Shown: positions 1 through 7,747 of the stretch, one piece after another | Numbering within the stretch: the first letter of the stretch is position 1 | Layout of the letters: each line of letters begins with the position of its first letter | Source of the DNA: a bacterium | GTDB taxonomy: Bacteria; Patescibacteriota; Minisyncoccia; Phycocordibacterales; UBA2100 | Direction: 5' to 3' | DNA: 38,026 nucleotides | Assembly: GCA_030648265.1 (NCBI GenBank) | Contig: JAUSHX010000017.1 | Coordinates: 1-38,026 of the forward strand | Translations under genes and position numbers: made by a program | The notes under the pieces: generated by a model | Databases searched by the model: none | What the model saw: only the letters and a program-made list of their open reading frames with translations | Told to the model about the DNA's origin: nothing

Positions 1-1070
1 GAGCCGTTGTCGGCGGATTGTTCAAATGCGGGCGCGTCAATGCTGTGGGAACTTCGCGGGGAGCTTATGTGCGAGTACGAATCCGCCAGAATTACCCCAA
101 CGGGAGAACCTACAAAAAGGCGTATGAGCCAGCCGGAAACATAAAACGCAACACCCACAGGAACGGATCGTTCAAATTTCATGCGAGTAGCCAGGTGGCG
201 GTACGCATACCGCAACAGAAGTATGGCGATGAAAGTCGCGCTCAATATTGCGCCGAGCATTTTGTAATCGGAGCCGACAATAAAGAATACAGAAATGGGC
301 CACACGAGGAACAGCACTGTTCCCTGCAATCCCCCGCTTACCGATGCGGAAAGCGACCGGCGGTTGCTCCGCTTGAATAGTTGCCTGAATGTTTCTTTGT
401 AATCCCACGCGAACCTCTCAAAATATTCCCGTATTGCCAATACGGGTACGAGCGACATTCCGATTAAAACGGCGCTGCCGAAAAGCAAACGAAGCGGGGC
501 GTACGGGATGACCGCCATCGTGATACCTGCGAACGCGGGCATGAGCGCAATCAAAAGCTCGTACACCACTGGAAGTCGCGCTCGCCCGTGAGCTTCTGTC
601 GGCGTTAGCAGCCCCGACGTAAAGTCGGGGCTCCGACCAGCGCGTCGGAGTTGATATGGAATCCAATAGAGTGCACGGTATGCGCCGAGAAGTATCGCAA
701 AAACCGCTATTCCCCATCCCACCGGCTCACCGTCAATAACGCCGTAGAGGGTAGCGCCGAGAGTGATGTATGCCCCTCCCGCGAGAAGCGCGCCGAAGAC
801 GAGCGAGTGTTTTGACCCGCGCCGCAAATGCGCCGCTGAAACAGGAGTCAGGAGAACGGTTACCGCCTGCCCGACGCAATACATCGCGAGCGTGGCGACA
901 AGCGCATCAGGTATTGTGCGCGTGAGTAATGCAAAATACTGAAACACGAAAATCCACGCGAACGTGTTGGCAATGCTTAAACCTGTGCGGAACAGAAACC
1001 GGTGAACGTGAAGAAATCCGAACCGCGAGCTCGTGTCGGGTAACATCACAGCGCTCTCTGCATCCTGCAT
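1..1070 (-). CDS. MFS-like multi-pass membrane protein, C-terminus cut by the window edge
   Basis: Open minus frame missing from the ORF track because it runs off the edge; reads MQDAESAVMLPDTSSRFGFLHVHRFLFRTGLSIANTFAWIFVFQYFALL...IREYFERFAWDYKETFRQLFKRSNRRSLSASVSGG..., many hydrophobic spans. Confidence 0.75.
   Translation of the reverse strand, partial: MQDAESAVMLPDTSSRFGFLHVHRFLFRTGLSIANTFAWIFVFQYFALLTRTIPDALVATLAMYCVGQAVTVLLTPVSAAHLRRGSKHSLVFGALLAGGAYITLGATLYGVIDGEPVGWGIAVFAILLGAYRALYWIPYQLRRAGRSPDFTSGLLTPTEAHGRARLPVVYELLIALMPAFAGITMAVIPYAPLRLLFGSAVLIGMSLVPVLAIREYFERFAWDYKETFRQLFKRSNRRSLSASVSGGLQGTVLFLVWPISVFFIVGSDYKMLGAILSATFIAILLLRYAYRHLATRMKFERSVPVGVAFYVSGWLIRLFVGSPVGVILADSYSHISSPRSSHSIDAPAFEQSADNG
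610..650. repeat. family 2 double-hairpin element, copy 1, inside the MFS-like gene
   Basis: AGCCCCGACGTAAAGTCGGGGCTCCGACCAGCGCGTCGGAG; two stems, encodes RRAGRSPDFTSGL. Confidence 0.85.
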
Positions 1071-1076
1071 ATATGC

Positions 1077-1481
1077 CTATGTGTGCCACTTTGATATCTC
1101 GTCTGTTATTGCAATTCCTCTCGCAAAAAATAACGGAACGATAATAACGAGCACATAACTCATCCAGACGTACGGCTCCACAAAGACGCCCCATGCAATA
1201 AATGGCCATGACATGATGGTGTTCAGTATTGCCATGCATAATCCCCACGTCAGTGAATACGGGAGAATGTCTTTCCATGTTGAGAAATGAAGCGAGCTGC
1301 CTGCGATGGCCGCTATCACAGACAGGACCAGAAGTATCGCAATGTGAGGCGCTGTTCCATCAACAAATTCATAACTAAGAAATCCGGTCCATACCATATG
1401 CACAATAGCGTAAATAGAGACTCCCCAGCCGAAGAGAGAACGATATTTCAACATACGTACAGTATGACGCATAAACATCAA
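1077..1481 (-). CDS. small integral membrane protein, unknown function
   Basis: 134 aa, about 4 hydrophobic spans, adjacent to and codirectional with the MFS-like gene. Confidence 0.6.
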   Translation of the reverse strand: MMFMRHTVRMLKYRSLFGWGVSIYAIVHMVWTGFLSYEFVDGTAPHIAILLVLSVIAAIAGSSLHFSTWKDILPYSLTWGLCMAILNTIMSWPFIAWGVFVEPYVWMSYVLVIIVPLFFARGIAITDEISKWHT

Positions 1482-1508
1482 TTTACTCCTATGATGATGT
1501 GGATATCA

Positions 1509-1540
1509 CAAACAAAAACAACCCGCGGTTTCCCGCGGGC
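1509..1540 (-). terminator. rho-independent terminator downstream of the RRM gene
   Basis: minus strand GCCCGCGGgaaaCCGCGGGT followed by TGTTTTTGTTTG. Confidence 0.8.
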
Positions 1541-1563
1541 TGTTTAATTGAAAAAGTGGGAAA

Positions 1564-1908
1564 TTACCAACTTCTTCCGCTGTCGCGACCGCCTCCACTG
1601 TAGCCGCCGCGGTCATTGCTGCCGCCACCGCCACCCCGGAAATCGCGTCGTGGTCTCTCCTCCATCGGGCGAGCCTCGTTCACGGTGAGCGTTCGTCCTC
1701 CGAAATCCTTACCATTCATCAACTCAATCGCCTTCTGTGCTTCCTCGTCGGAAGACATTTCCACGAAGCCGAATCCCTTTGAACGGCCGCTCATCTTGTC
1801 TATGATGATGACGGCTGATGCAACGGTTCCTGCCTGCGAGAAAGCGTCCTTGAGTTCTGCATCGGTAGTGCTGTAAGGCAACCCACCGACGTATAGTTTC
1901 TTTGCCAT
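1564..1908 (-). CDS. RRM-domain glycine-rich RNA-binding protein
   Basis: KLYVGGLPY and KGFGFVEM motifs of RRM, RGG/Gly-rich tail. Confidence 0.92.
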   Translation of the reverse strand: MAKKLYVGGLPYSTTDAELKDAFSQAGTVASAVIIIDKMSGRSKGFGFVEMSSDEEAQKAIELMNGKDFGGRTLTVNEARPMEERPRRDFRGGGGGSNDRGGYSGGGRDSGRSW

Positions 1909-2100
1909 GAATCTTTGATTTTGTTTTTGTGTTTAGTTTAAAAATGTAAACCAACCTTTCCTCGCTTCCCTTGGTCTAAATAGAACCTACTCAAGCTATG
2001 GAAAACTTACATTACGACAACATAGTACCCCACAGCAGAAAATGCGCAACTCAAGTTAGTAGTCAGTAGTACGTAGTCTGTAGTAATGCAAGAAAACGAC

Positions 2101-2802
2101 CTAATTGTTGAAGAATGCACGACCGATTCTTAACATCGTCGCGCCTTCCTCAAGCGCGATTTTGTAATCATTAGACATTCCCATGGATAGCTCGGTTATG
2201 TCAGGGAACTTTGCACGCAATGCATCCCTGATATCTTTAAGCAGGCGGAATTGCCTCCGCACGACCTCGGTGTCTTTTGTGTCTGTTGCCATGCCCATTA
2301 CGCCGATTATGTTTACATAATGATTCGTTGAAATAGATTCACTCTTACCGGCTAATTCGTGCGAATTAGCCGGTAGTGAATCACTTAAGATTGCTTGGAT
2401 TACTTGTTCAAGATTCTTTTGGTCGAAACCGCCCTTCTGTTCTTCTCCCGAAATATTAAATTGCAACAGAACTTTTATTGGCTTTCTTTGTGCTAACGTC
2501 TCTTTTTCAATCTTTTCCAAATACTCAATGGAACCGACCGATTGAATGACGTCAAACAACTGAACAATTCTTTTTATCTTCCGCGATTGAATCTTACCGA
2601 TGAAATGCTTTTCTACTGGGAGCAGGTGCGAATTTTTCTTTTCAAAATCCTCAACCCTATTTTCGCCGATAGCTGTTACTCCCGCTCTGATAATCTCGTT
2701 CGTTTCATCTATTCTCACGCTTTTTGTCACAGTCACCAGGGTCACATTTTGCACTGTTTTACTTATGATTTGCGAGACCTGCTCAAAAAAAGTGCGGTTC
2801 AT
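2101..2802 (-). CDS. YggS/PLPBP-family pyridoxal phosphate homeostasis protein with an internal palindromic insertion
   Basis: VTKSVRIDETNEIIRAG...GENRVEDFEKK...HFIGKIQSRKIKRIV...LSMGMSNDYKIALEEGATMLRIGRAFF. Confidence 0.9.
   Translation of the reverse strand: MNRTFFEQVSQIISKTVQNVTLVTVTKSVRIDETNEIIRAGVTAIGENRVEDFEKKNSHLLPVEKHFIGKIQSRKIKRIVQLFDVIQSVGSIEYLEKIEKETLAQRKPIKVLLQFNISGEEQKGGFDQKNLEQVIQAILSDSLPANSHELAGKSESISTNHYVNIIGVMGMATDTKDTEVVRRQFRLLKDIRDALRAKFPDITELSMGMSNDYKIALEEGATMLRIGRAFFNN
2336..2381. repeat. family 1 palindromic element, copy A, inside the yggS-like gene
   Basis: CCGGCTAATTCGTGCGAATTAGCCGG core, arms extended by GATTCACT.../...AGTGAATC; encodes LPANSHELAG on the minus strand. 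Confidence 0.85.
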
Positions 2803-2830
2803 GGAACATTATGATACATTGCTTTGCACT

Positions 2831-2902
2831 GGGCCGGTAGTTCAGTGGTAGAACGTCTCATTTGCAATGAGAAGGTCGGGGGTTCGATTCCTCTCCGGTC
2901 CA
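2831..2902 (+). tRNA. tRNA-Ala(TGC)
   Basis: acceptor GGGCCGG/CCGGTCC with G3-U70 pair, anticodon loop TTTGCAA, T-loop TTCGATT; CCA not encoded. Confidence 0.95.
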
Positions 2903-2912
2903 CAGCCATATT

Positions 2913-3884
2913 TTATGTTTGCTGTGCCAACGCAATAGCGTGCTCAAGGAATTCTTGCGTTGAGGAACCGACGGCTTCTAACATTACAGGAAACGATGCT
3001 CCGGCGTAAAGCCCCGGCAAAGCGTTCACTTCCAACAGGTACGGGCCTCGGCGCGTGTTGATGATATCGGCGCGTGAGAAATGCGAGAGGCCGAGCGCGC
3101 GGTGCGCCATGCGCGCCATTTCTTCTATCGCCCGCTTTTCAGCGTGCGTAAAATTGCTCGGGCACACATGCTGTGCGAGCGCATCTTCATGATGCGAAGA
3201 ATCAAGAAAACGTGCGTCCCCGGGAAGTTTTACGTGCACGGGCGGCAAAACGTATAATTCCAGCCCGCGGAAATCCGCAATGATACCGGCGCTGACTTCG
3301 TCGCCTTTAATATATTCTTCAATGAGTGCCGCGCCGTATTCGTCCAACACATCGCCTATTGCGTCCGGTAATTCAAGCAAGTGCAATGCATAACGGATGC
3401 CGTACGATGCCCCCTCACTTTGCGGTTTGACAATGTATGGAGGTCCGAATTGTGAGAAAACTGCCTGTGCCATTTCTGCAGTGTTGAGGCCGTTGCTTAA
3501 GGTAAACGAAACTCCGCGCGGCATGCGGATACCCGCTTTCTGCAAGACTTCGCGGGCGCGGATTTTATTGAGCGAAAGCCATGCGCCATGTGCGCGGGAA
3601 CCCGCGTATGCGACGCCCGCGTTGTCCAACAATCTCTGAACCGTCCCGTCCTCACCCACCCCGCCGTGAAGGCCGTTCAGCACGACATCTATTTGCGCGA
3701 GCGCGCGCGAAGAATCCACAGGAATCCCCCGCGAATGCCACACCCCACCCCTGTCTACCAGAATATCCCGCACCTCGTACTTCTCTTCCGGAAGCGACGA
3801 AAGAATCGCCGCTCCGGTCTTAAGAGAAAGATTATATTCCTTAGACGTCCCTCCTCGTAACACTCCGACGATAATGCGCGACAT
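2913..3884 (-). CDS. ddl: D-alanine--D-alanine ligase
   Basis: GGTSKEYNLSLKTG, VLNGLHGGVGEDG, YIVKPQSEGASYGI, NALPGL. Confidence 0.93.
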   Translation of the reverse strand: MSRIIVGVLRGGTSKEYNLSLKTGAAILSSLPEEKYEVRDILVDRGGVWHSRGIPVDSSRALAQIDVVLNGLHGGVGEDGTVQRLLDNAGVAYAGSRAHGAWLSLNKIRAREVLQKAGIRMPRGVSFTLSNGLNTAEMAQAVFSQFGPPYIVKPQSEGASYGIRYALHLLELPDAIGDVLDEYGAALIEEYIKGDEVSAGIIADFRGLELYVLPPVHVKLPGDARFLDSSHHEDALAQHVCPSNFTHAEKRAIEEMARMAHRALGLSHFSRADIINTRRGPYLLEVNALPGLYAGASFPVMLEAVGSSTQEFLEHAIALAQQT

Positions 3885-3896
3885 CGGTGAATTATA

Positions 3897-4364
3897 TCAT
3901 TTCTTTTCTATATTTCCTGCCAAACGTCTAACACATTCTTCTGCGGCAGCAACAAGTTTTGGGGTGATAATGTGAACAGAGTTCTTTTTATATTCGTTCA
4001 GAGCGTCAAAGATTTCTAGCCTTTTCAGTTCCCTTGCTTGTCGACGCTCCGCCCTAAGTTCTTGTTCGAGTATGTTTTGAGGATTATTGAGAAGTACGAG
4101 CGCTAAGAAATGTTCGCCAGAACTAAGGCTCTTTTGTTTGTGCCCGATATATTCCGCAAAGCCACTTTTATTGGAGGTGGCAATAATACCGCTAGCGATT
4201 GAAAAAGCTTCAGTCGGAGTTATTTCTTCTGCAGATATTGCGGCATCCTTCACGACTGTTAATGCCGGATGAGGGATATCCATAGCGGCCCTTTTCTCCT
4301 TTTCCTTTATTCTCCGCCGATTATCTATTACATAACTTACCTTTCCGAAATTTTCTTCTTGCAT
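3897..4364 (-). CDS. hypothetical protein
   Basis: 155 aa ORF, codirectional with neighbours. Confidence 0.55.
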   Translation of the reverse strand: MQEENFGKVSYVIDNRRRIKEKEKRAAMDIPHPALTVVKDAAISAEEITPTEAFSIASGIIATSNKSGFAEYIGHKQKSLSSGEHFLALVLLNNPQNILEQELRAERRQARELKRLEIFDALNEYKKNSVHIITPKLVAAAEECVRRLAGNIEKK

Positions 4365-4390
4365 GCTAACGATTTTGTACTATGCGGACT

Positions 4391-5809
4391 TTATTTGCGA
4401 ATGCACAGCCGCCTTCGGTGATATGCAACCGCAAAGCGATGCGCTTCTTGATTGGCTAACAAAATCTCCTTTCCGCATGTTTCAATGGCCTTTGCATCGC
4501 CTATCAAGCGTTCCGGTTTATGGAATTCGTTTTTTACTACGGCAACTACGGGAATCATAATACCAGCACCTTTGAGCACACTTGTGGCCGTTCGTAATTG
4601 CGCGATGTTTCCGTCCACCACAAACACGCGCGGAAAAGGCCATTCATTGTGCGCGAGCCTGCGCGAAAGCGCTTCTTTCAGCGCACCAACGTCATCATTC
4701 TTCGCCGTTTTGATTTTGAACTTTCTGTACGACTCTTTTTCAGGCTCGCCATTGTTTATTACTGTCATCACTGCAACCGTTTCAGTGCCTGATGTATGTG
4801 CCACGTCATAGGCCTCAATGCGAATGTTTGCGCTAAGCGGAGCCGAAGGGTCGCCGGATATATTAAATAATCCACCATCGGCTAATTCGCGCGAATTAGC
4901 CGATAAGCAAATTCTACGGGGAGAGATATTGCTTTCGTCTTTGATGAGCGACACATCGCGGATGTGTTCAAGCGCGGAAATCTGCCGGCGGAGTTCTTGC
5001 GCCTTTTCATACGCTTCCGCTTTTGCTTCCGCTTGCATCTCGCGCTCAAGCGTTTGTTTCAACGTCTTCACCTTTCCGGAAAAAAGCGTCTTGATGTGCC
5101 GAATGATTCGCGCATACTCTTTCTGATTTACTTCCCCACTGCATACGCCCGGGCATAATCCGATTTGACGGTTGAAACAAGGTTTGCAGGCTAAGTGGCT
5201 CTTCGCTTGAGAGGTGTCTCCTCGCCGTCTCGTATTGCTATCGGCTAATTCGTGCGAATTAGACAATAGCGTATCTCCATGGATATCACACGGAGTACAT
5301 TTATCGCGGAATGGAAATATTTTGCGGACGATTTTCAGCGCTTCTTTCAGGGAACCTCCTTGGGGATAGGGACCGAAGACAGTGGATAGCCCCGACGTGG
5401 AGTTGGGGTCCCGACCGAAGCGTCGGGATTTATCTTGTCCAAACAGTTCCCTCCCACGTACTACTAAAACGCGTGGGAAATCCTCCTTCGTTATGACGAG
5501 GTAGTTGTAACTTTTGTCGTCTTTCTCGTCGGTGTTGTACTTTGGCTGATGCCGCTTTATCAGGTTGGCCTCAAGAATCAGCGCTTCAAGAACGGAGTCA
5601 GTCTTTTGCCAAGAAATAGACCCTGCCTCCTCAATCATCGCCACAATCACGCTACTTCGCGCATCCGCAAGATTTACAGAGAAATAACTCCGCACGCGGT
5701 CGCGCAGTGACGTGGCTTTTCCTATATACAGGATTTTCCTCCCAGATTTAAAGAAATAAACCCCCGGGCTATCCGGAAGCTTGTATTTGCTCAACTCTTT
5801 GCGGGTCAT
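4391..5809 (-). CDS. uvrC: excinuclease ABC subunit C, with three palindromic insertions
   Basis: LPDSPGVYFFKSGRKILYIGKATSLRDRVRSYF (GIY-YIG), FNRQIGLCPGVC, RIEAYDVAHTSG, FVVDGNIAQL; start placed at MTRKELSKY rather than the longer track ORF. Confidence 0.95.
   Translation of the reverse strand: MTRKELSKYKLPDSPGVYFFKSGRKILYIGKATSLRDRVRSYFSVNLADARSSVIVAMIEEAGSISWQKTDSVLEALILEANLIKRHQPKYNTDEKDDKSYNYLVITKEDFPRVLVVRGRELFGQDKSRRFGRDPNSTSGLSTVFGPYPQGGSLKEALKIVRKIFPFRDKCTPCDIHGDTLLSNSHELADSNTRRRGDTSQAKSHLACKPCFNRQIGLCPGVCSGEVNQKEYARIIRHIKTLFSGKVKTLKQTLEREMQAEAKAEAYEKAQELRRQISALEHIRDVSLIKDESNISPRRICLSANSRELADGGLFNISGDPSAPLSANIRIEAYDVAHTSGTETVAVMTVINNGEPEKESYRKFKIKTAKNDDVGALKEALSRRLAHNEWPFPRVFVVDGNIAQLRTATSVLKGAGIMIPVVAVVKNEFHKPERLIGDAKAIETCGKEILLANQEAHRFAVAYHRRRLCIRK
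4877..4904. repeat. family 1 palindromic element, copy B, inside uvrC
   Basis: perfect 28-bp palindrome ATCGGCTAATTCGCGCGAATTAGCCGAT; encodes SANSRELAD. Confidence 0.9.
5237..5270. repeat. family 1 palindromic element, copy C, inside uvrC
   Basis: GCTATCGGCTAATTCGTGCGAATTAGACAATAGC; encodes LLSNSHELADS. Confidence 0.85.
5388..5428. repeat. family 2 double-hairpin element, copy 2, inside uvrC
   Basis: AGCCCCGACGTGGAGTTGGGGTCCCGACCGAAGCGTCGGGA; 31/41 identical to the copy at 610-650. Confidence 0.85.
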
Positions 5810-5883
5810 TGGCCTAGTATAGGTGAGAAAGTATGGAGTATGAAATGTCTTGTATGGAGTATGGAATCCGCACAAAACAGAAG

Positions 5884-5912
5884 ACCGCCTCACCGAGAAG
5901 CCGTGAGGCGGT
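5884..5912 (-). terminator. hairpin, probable terminator of the 126-aa gene
   Basis: ACCGCCTCAC/GTGAGGCGGT stem followed on minus by CTTCTGTTTTG. Confidence 0.5.
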
Positions 5913-5948
5913 TCTGCAGTTCGGCGGTCGGCGGTGAGCGAGCCAGGA

Positions 5949-6326
5949 TCAAAACCGTCCCAAGTCCCAGGACGTAGTACCATCGCACATTCGAACCCAT
6001 AGGTAGAGGAAGTGGAAGGAAACCTTTTCCCCTCGCCTATAAAATTTCACACCTGCGCGGAAGTGCGTCGCATTGTGTGCCGATATGACACATTCAATTC
6101 GGTATGCCATACGAAACGCAGATCGTATTTCTGCCGTATCTTGATCATGCGGGAGGTGATCTTTGAGCCTGTCTTCGGGCGACATCCCCTCATACACAGC
6201 CGCAAAGCGACAGATATCTCCGACAAATTCACTAATTTTCATGTAAGCAGGGCCAGCCTTGGGATCGGCCTCAACTGTACCAACCATGCTTCTGTCAACG
6301 AACAGCGTGAATTTACGTAATAACAT
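5949..6326 (-). CDS. hypothetical protein
   Basis: start at MLLRKFTLF with AAAGGAG Shine-Dalgarno upstream; no family recognised. Confidence 0.6.
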   Translation of the reverse strand: MLLRKFTLFVDRSMVGTVEADPKAGPAYMKISEFVGDICRFAAVYEGMSPEDRLKDHLPHDQDTAEIRSAFRMAYRIECVISAHNATHFRAGVKFYRRGEKVSFHFLYLWVRMCDGTTSWDLGRF

Positions 6327-6528
6327 CGCGATTTTCTCCTTTAGGAAATGGGCTCGCATATGGCCCTACTACACAATGGTGAAACAGCACCATCACTGTC
6401 TTTCTTACATTACTTTTAATGTACTTTCTGTGCACTTCTATATTGAACTCGGGCACGTCGCCCTTGATTTTCTCCATAGCAGGTGTACAATCTACTTTTG
6501 ATGAACCCCCAAGAGCGCACAAAGAAGA

Positions 6529-6552
6529 ACACCCGCAAGGGTGTATTTTTCT
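6529..6552 (+). terminator. terminator hairpin 1 in the carA upstream region
   Basis: ACACCCgcaaGGGTGTATTTTTCT. Confidence 0.65.
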
Positions 6553-6600
6553 ACTCTCCCCCTTTGCCCGCTTCCAGCGGGCATTTTCTTGCGAGAGTAG
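6551..6600 (+). promoter_or_regulatory. second hairpin in the carA upstream region, enclosed by outer arms
   Basis: GCCCGCTtccAGCGGGC followed by ATTTTCTT; CTACTCTC/GAGAGTAG outer stem encloses it. Confidence 0.55.
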
Positions 6601-6637
6601 TCCGCCATAGCTTTAGCGACGGCGGATCCAATGAATT

Positions 6638-7708
6638 ATGAAATTAACTCTAAAAGACGGCACAGTGTTTGAGGGCAAAAGCTTCGGCGCCAATGTACCG
6701 GCCGCGGGCGAAGTTGTTTTCAACACAGGAATGGTCGGTTATGTGGAGAGTCTTTCCGACCCCTCATATACAGGGCAAATACTTGTGTTGAGTTATCCGC
6801 TCGTAGGCAATTACGGGGTACCCGACAAGGGATTCTTTGAGTCGGCAAAAATACACGCGGCCGGACTTGTTGTCGCGGAATATTCGGAAAATTATTCGCA
6901 TCACGCCGCGCGCGAGTCGCTCTCGGAATGGCTAAAACGCTCAAAGGTCCCGGCAATAACCGGCATTGACACCCGTGCGCTCACGCAAAAACTCCGAGAA
7001 CACGGCATAATGTTGGGCGTCCTAGACGCCAATCCCGCTAATGCAGTGAGGCGACGCCTCACTGCATTAGATTTCGTTGACCCCAATGAAGAAAATCTCG
7101 TGGCACAGGTGAGTATCAAGAAACCGGAAACGTATGGCGATGGTCCTGCGACCATTGTTCTTGTGGATTGCGGAGCGAAAGAAAATATTCTGCGCTCGCT
7201 TATGCGGCCGGAGACAAAAGTCGTGCGCGTACCATGGGATTACGATTTCACGAATGATACATACGACGGCATCGTAATTTCCAACGGCCCAGGCGACCCG
7301 CAACAATGTGAGGAAACAATCGCAAATTTGCGTAGAGCTATGATTTCCAATAAACCAATTCTCGGTATTTGCCTTGGCACGCAACTTCTTGCGCTTACGG
7401 CCGGCGCCACTACGTACAAACTCAAATACGGACACCGTTCGCAAAATCAGCCGTGCATAGATACCGAGACTCATCGGTGTTACATAACCTCGCAGAATCA
7501 CGGCTACGCCGTAGACGCAAAATCTCTTCCTGCGGATTGGAAAGTATGGTTTACGAACGCAAACGACGGGAGCGTGGAGGGAATAAAACACAGAACAAAA
7601 CCGTGGCGGGCGGTGCAATTTCATCCTGAAGCTTCCCCGGGGCCAACGGACACCGCTTGGATTTTTGACGATTTCGTTCTAAATATTAAGGGTTTACGAA
7701 ACCCTTAA
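6638..7708 (+). CDS. carA: carbamoyl-phosphate synthase small subunit
   Basis: FNTGMVGYVESLSDPSYTGQILVLSYPLVGNYGV, class I GATase GICLGTQLLAL, VQFHPEASPGP. Confidence 0.96.
   Translation: MKLTLKDGTVFEGKSFGANVPAAGEVVFNTGMVGYVESLSDPSYTGQILVLSYPLVGNYGVPDKGFFESAKIHAAGLVVAEYSENYSHHAARESLSEWLKRSKVPAITGIDTRALTQKLREHGIMLGVLDANPANAVRRRLTALDFVDPNEENLVAQVSIKKPETYGDGPATIVLVDCGAKENILRSLMRPETKVVRVPWDYDFTNDTYDGIVISNGPGDPQQCEETIANLRRAMISNKPILGICLGTQLLALTAGATTYKLKYGHRSQNQPCIDTETHRCYITSQNHGYAVDAKSLPADWKVWFTNANDGSVEGIKHRTKPWRAVQFHPEASPGPTDTAWIFDDFVLNIKGLRNP
7038..7070. repeat. 33-bp palindrome inside carA
   Basis: CTAATGCAGTGAGGCG-A-CGCCTCACTGCATTAG, 16-bp perfect arms; encodes ANAVRRRLTALD. Confidence 0.85.
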
Positions 7709-7730
7709 TATTTAGGGGGATTACGAAATC
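7670..7730. repeat. 61-bp interrupted palindrome spanning the carA 3' end
   Basis: GATTTCGT...CTAAATATTAAGGGTTT-ACG-AAACCCTTAATATTTAG...ACGAAATC; supplies the last CarA codons. Confidence 0.8.
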
Positions 7731-7747
7731 ATTAAATCGATCACCGT

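Noticed and set aside
6313-6522. 69-aa minus ORF upstream of the 126-aa hypothetical gene
   Set aside because: Overlaps the better-supported start with Shine-Dalgarno at 6326; no recognisable domain.
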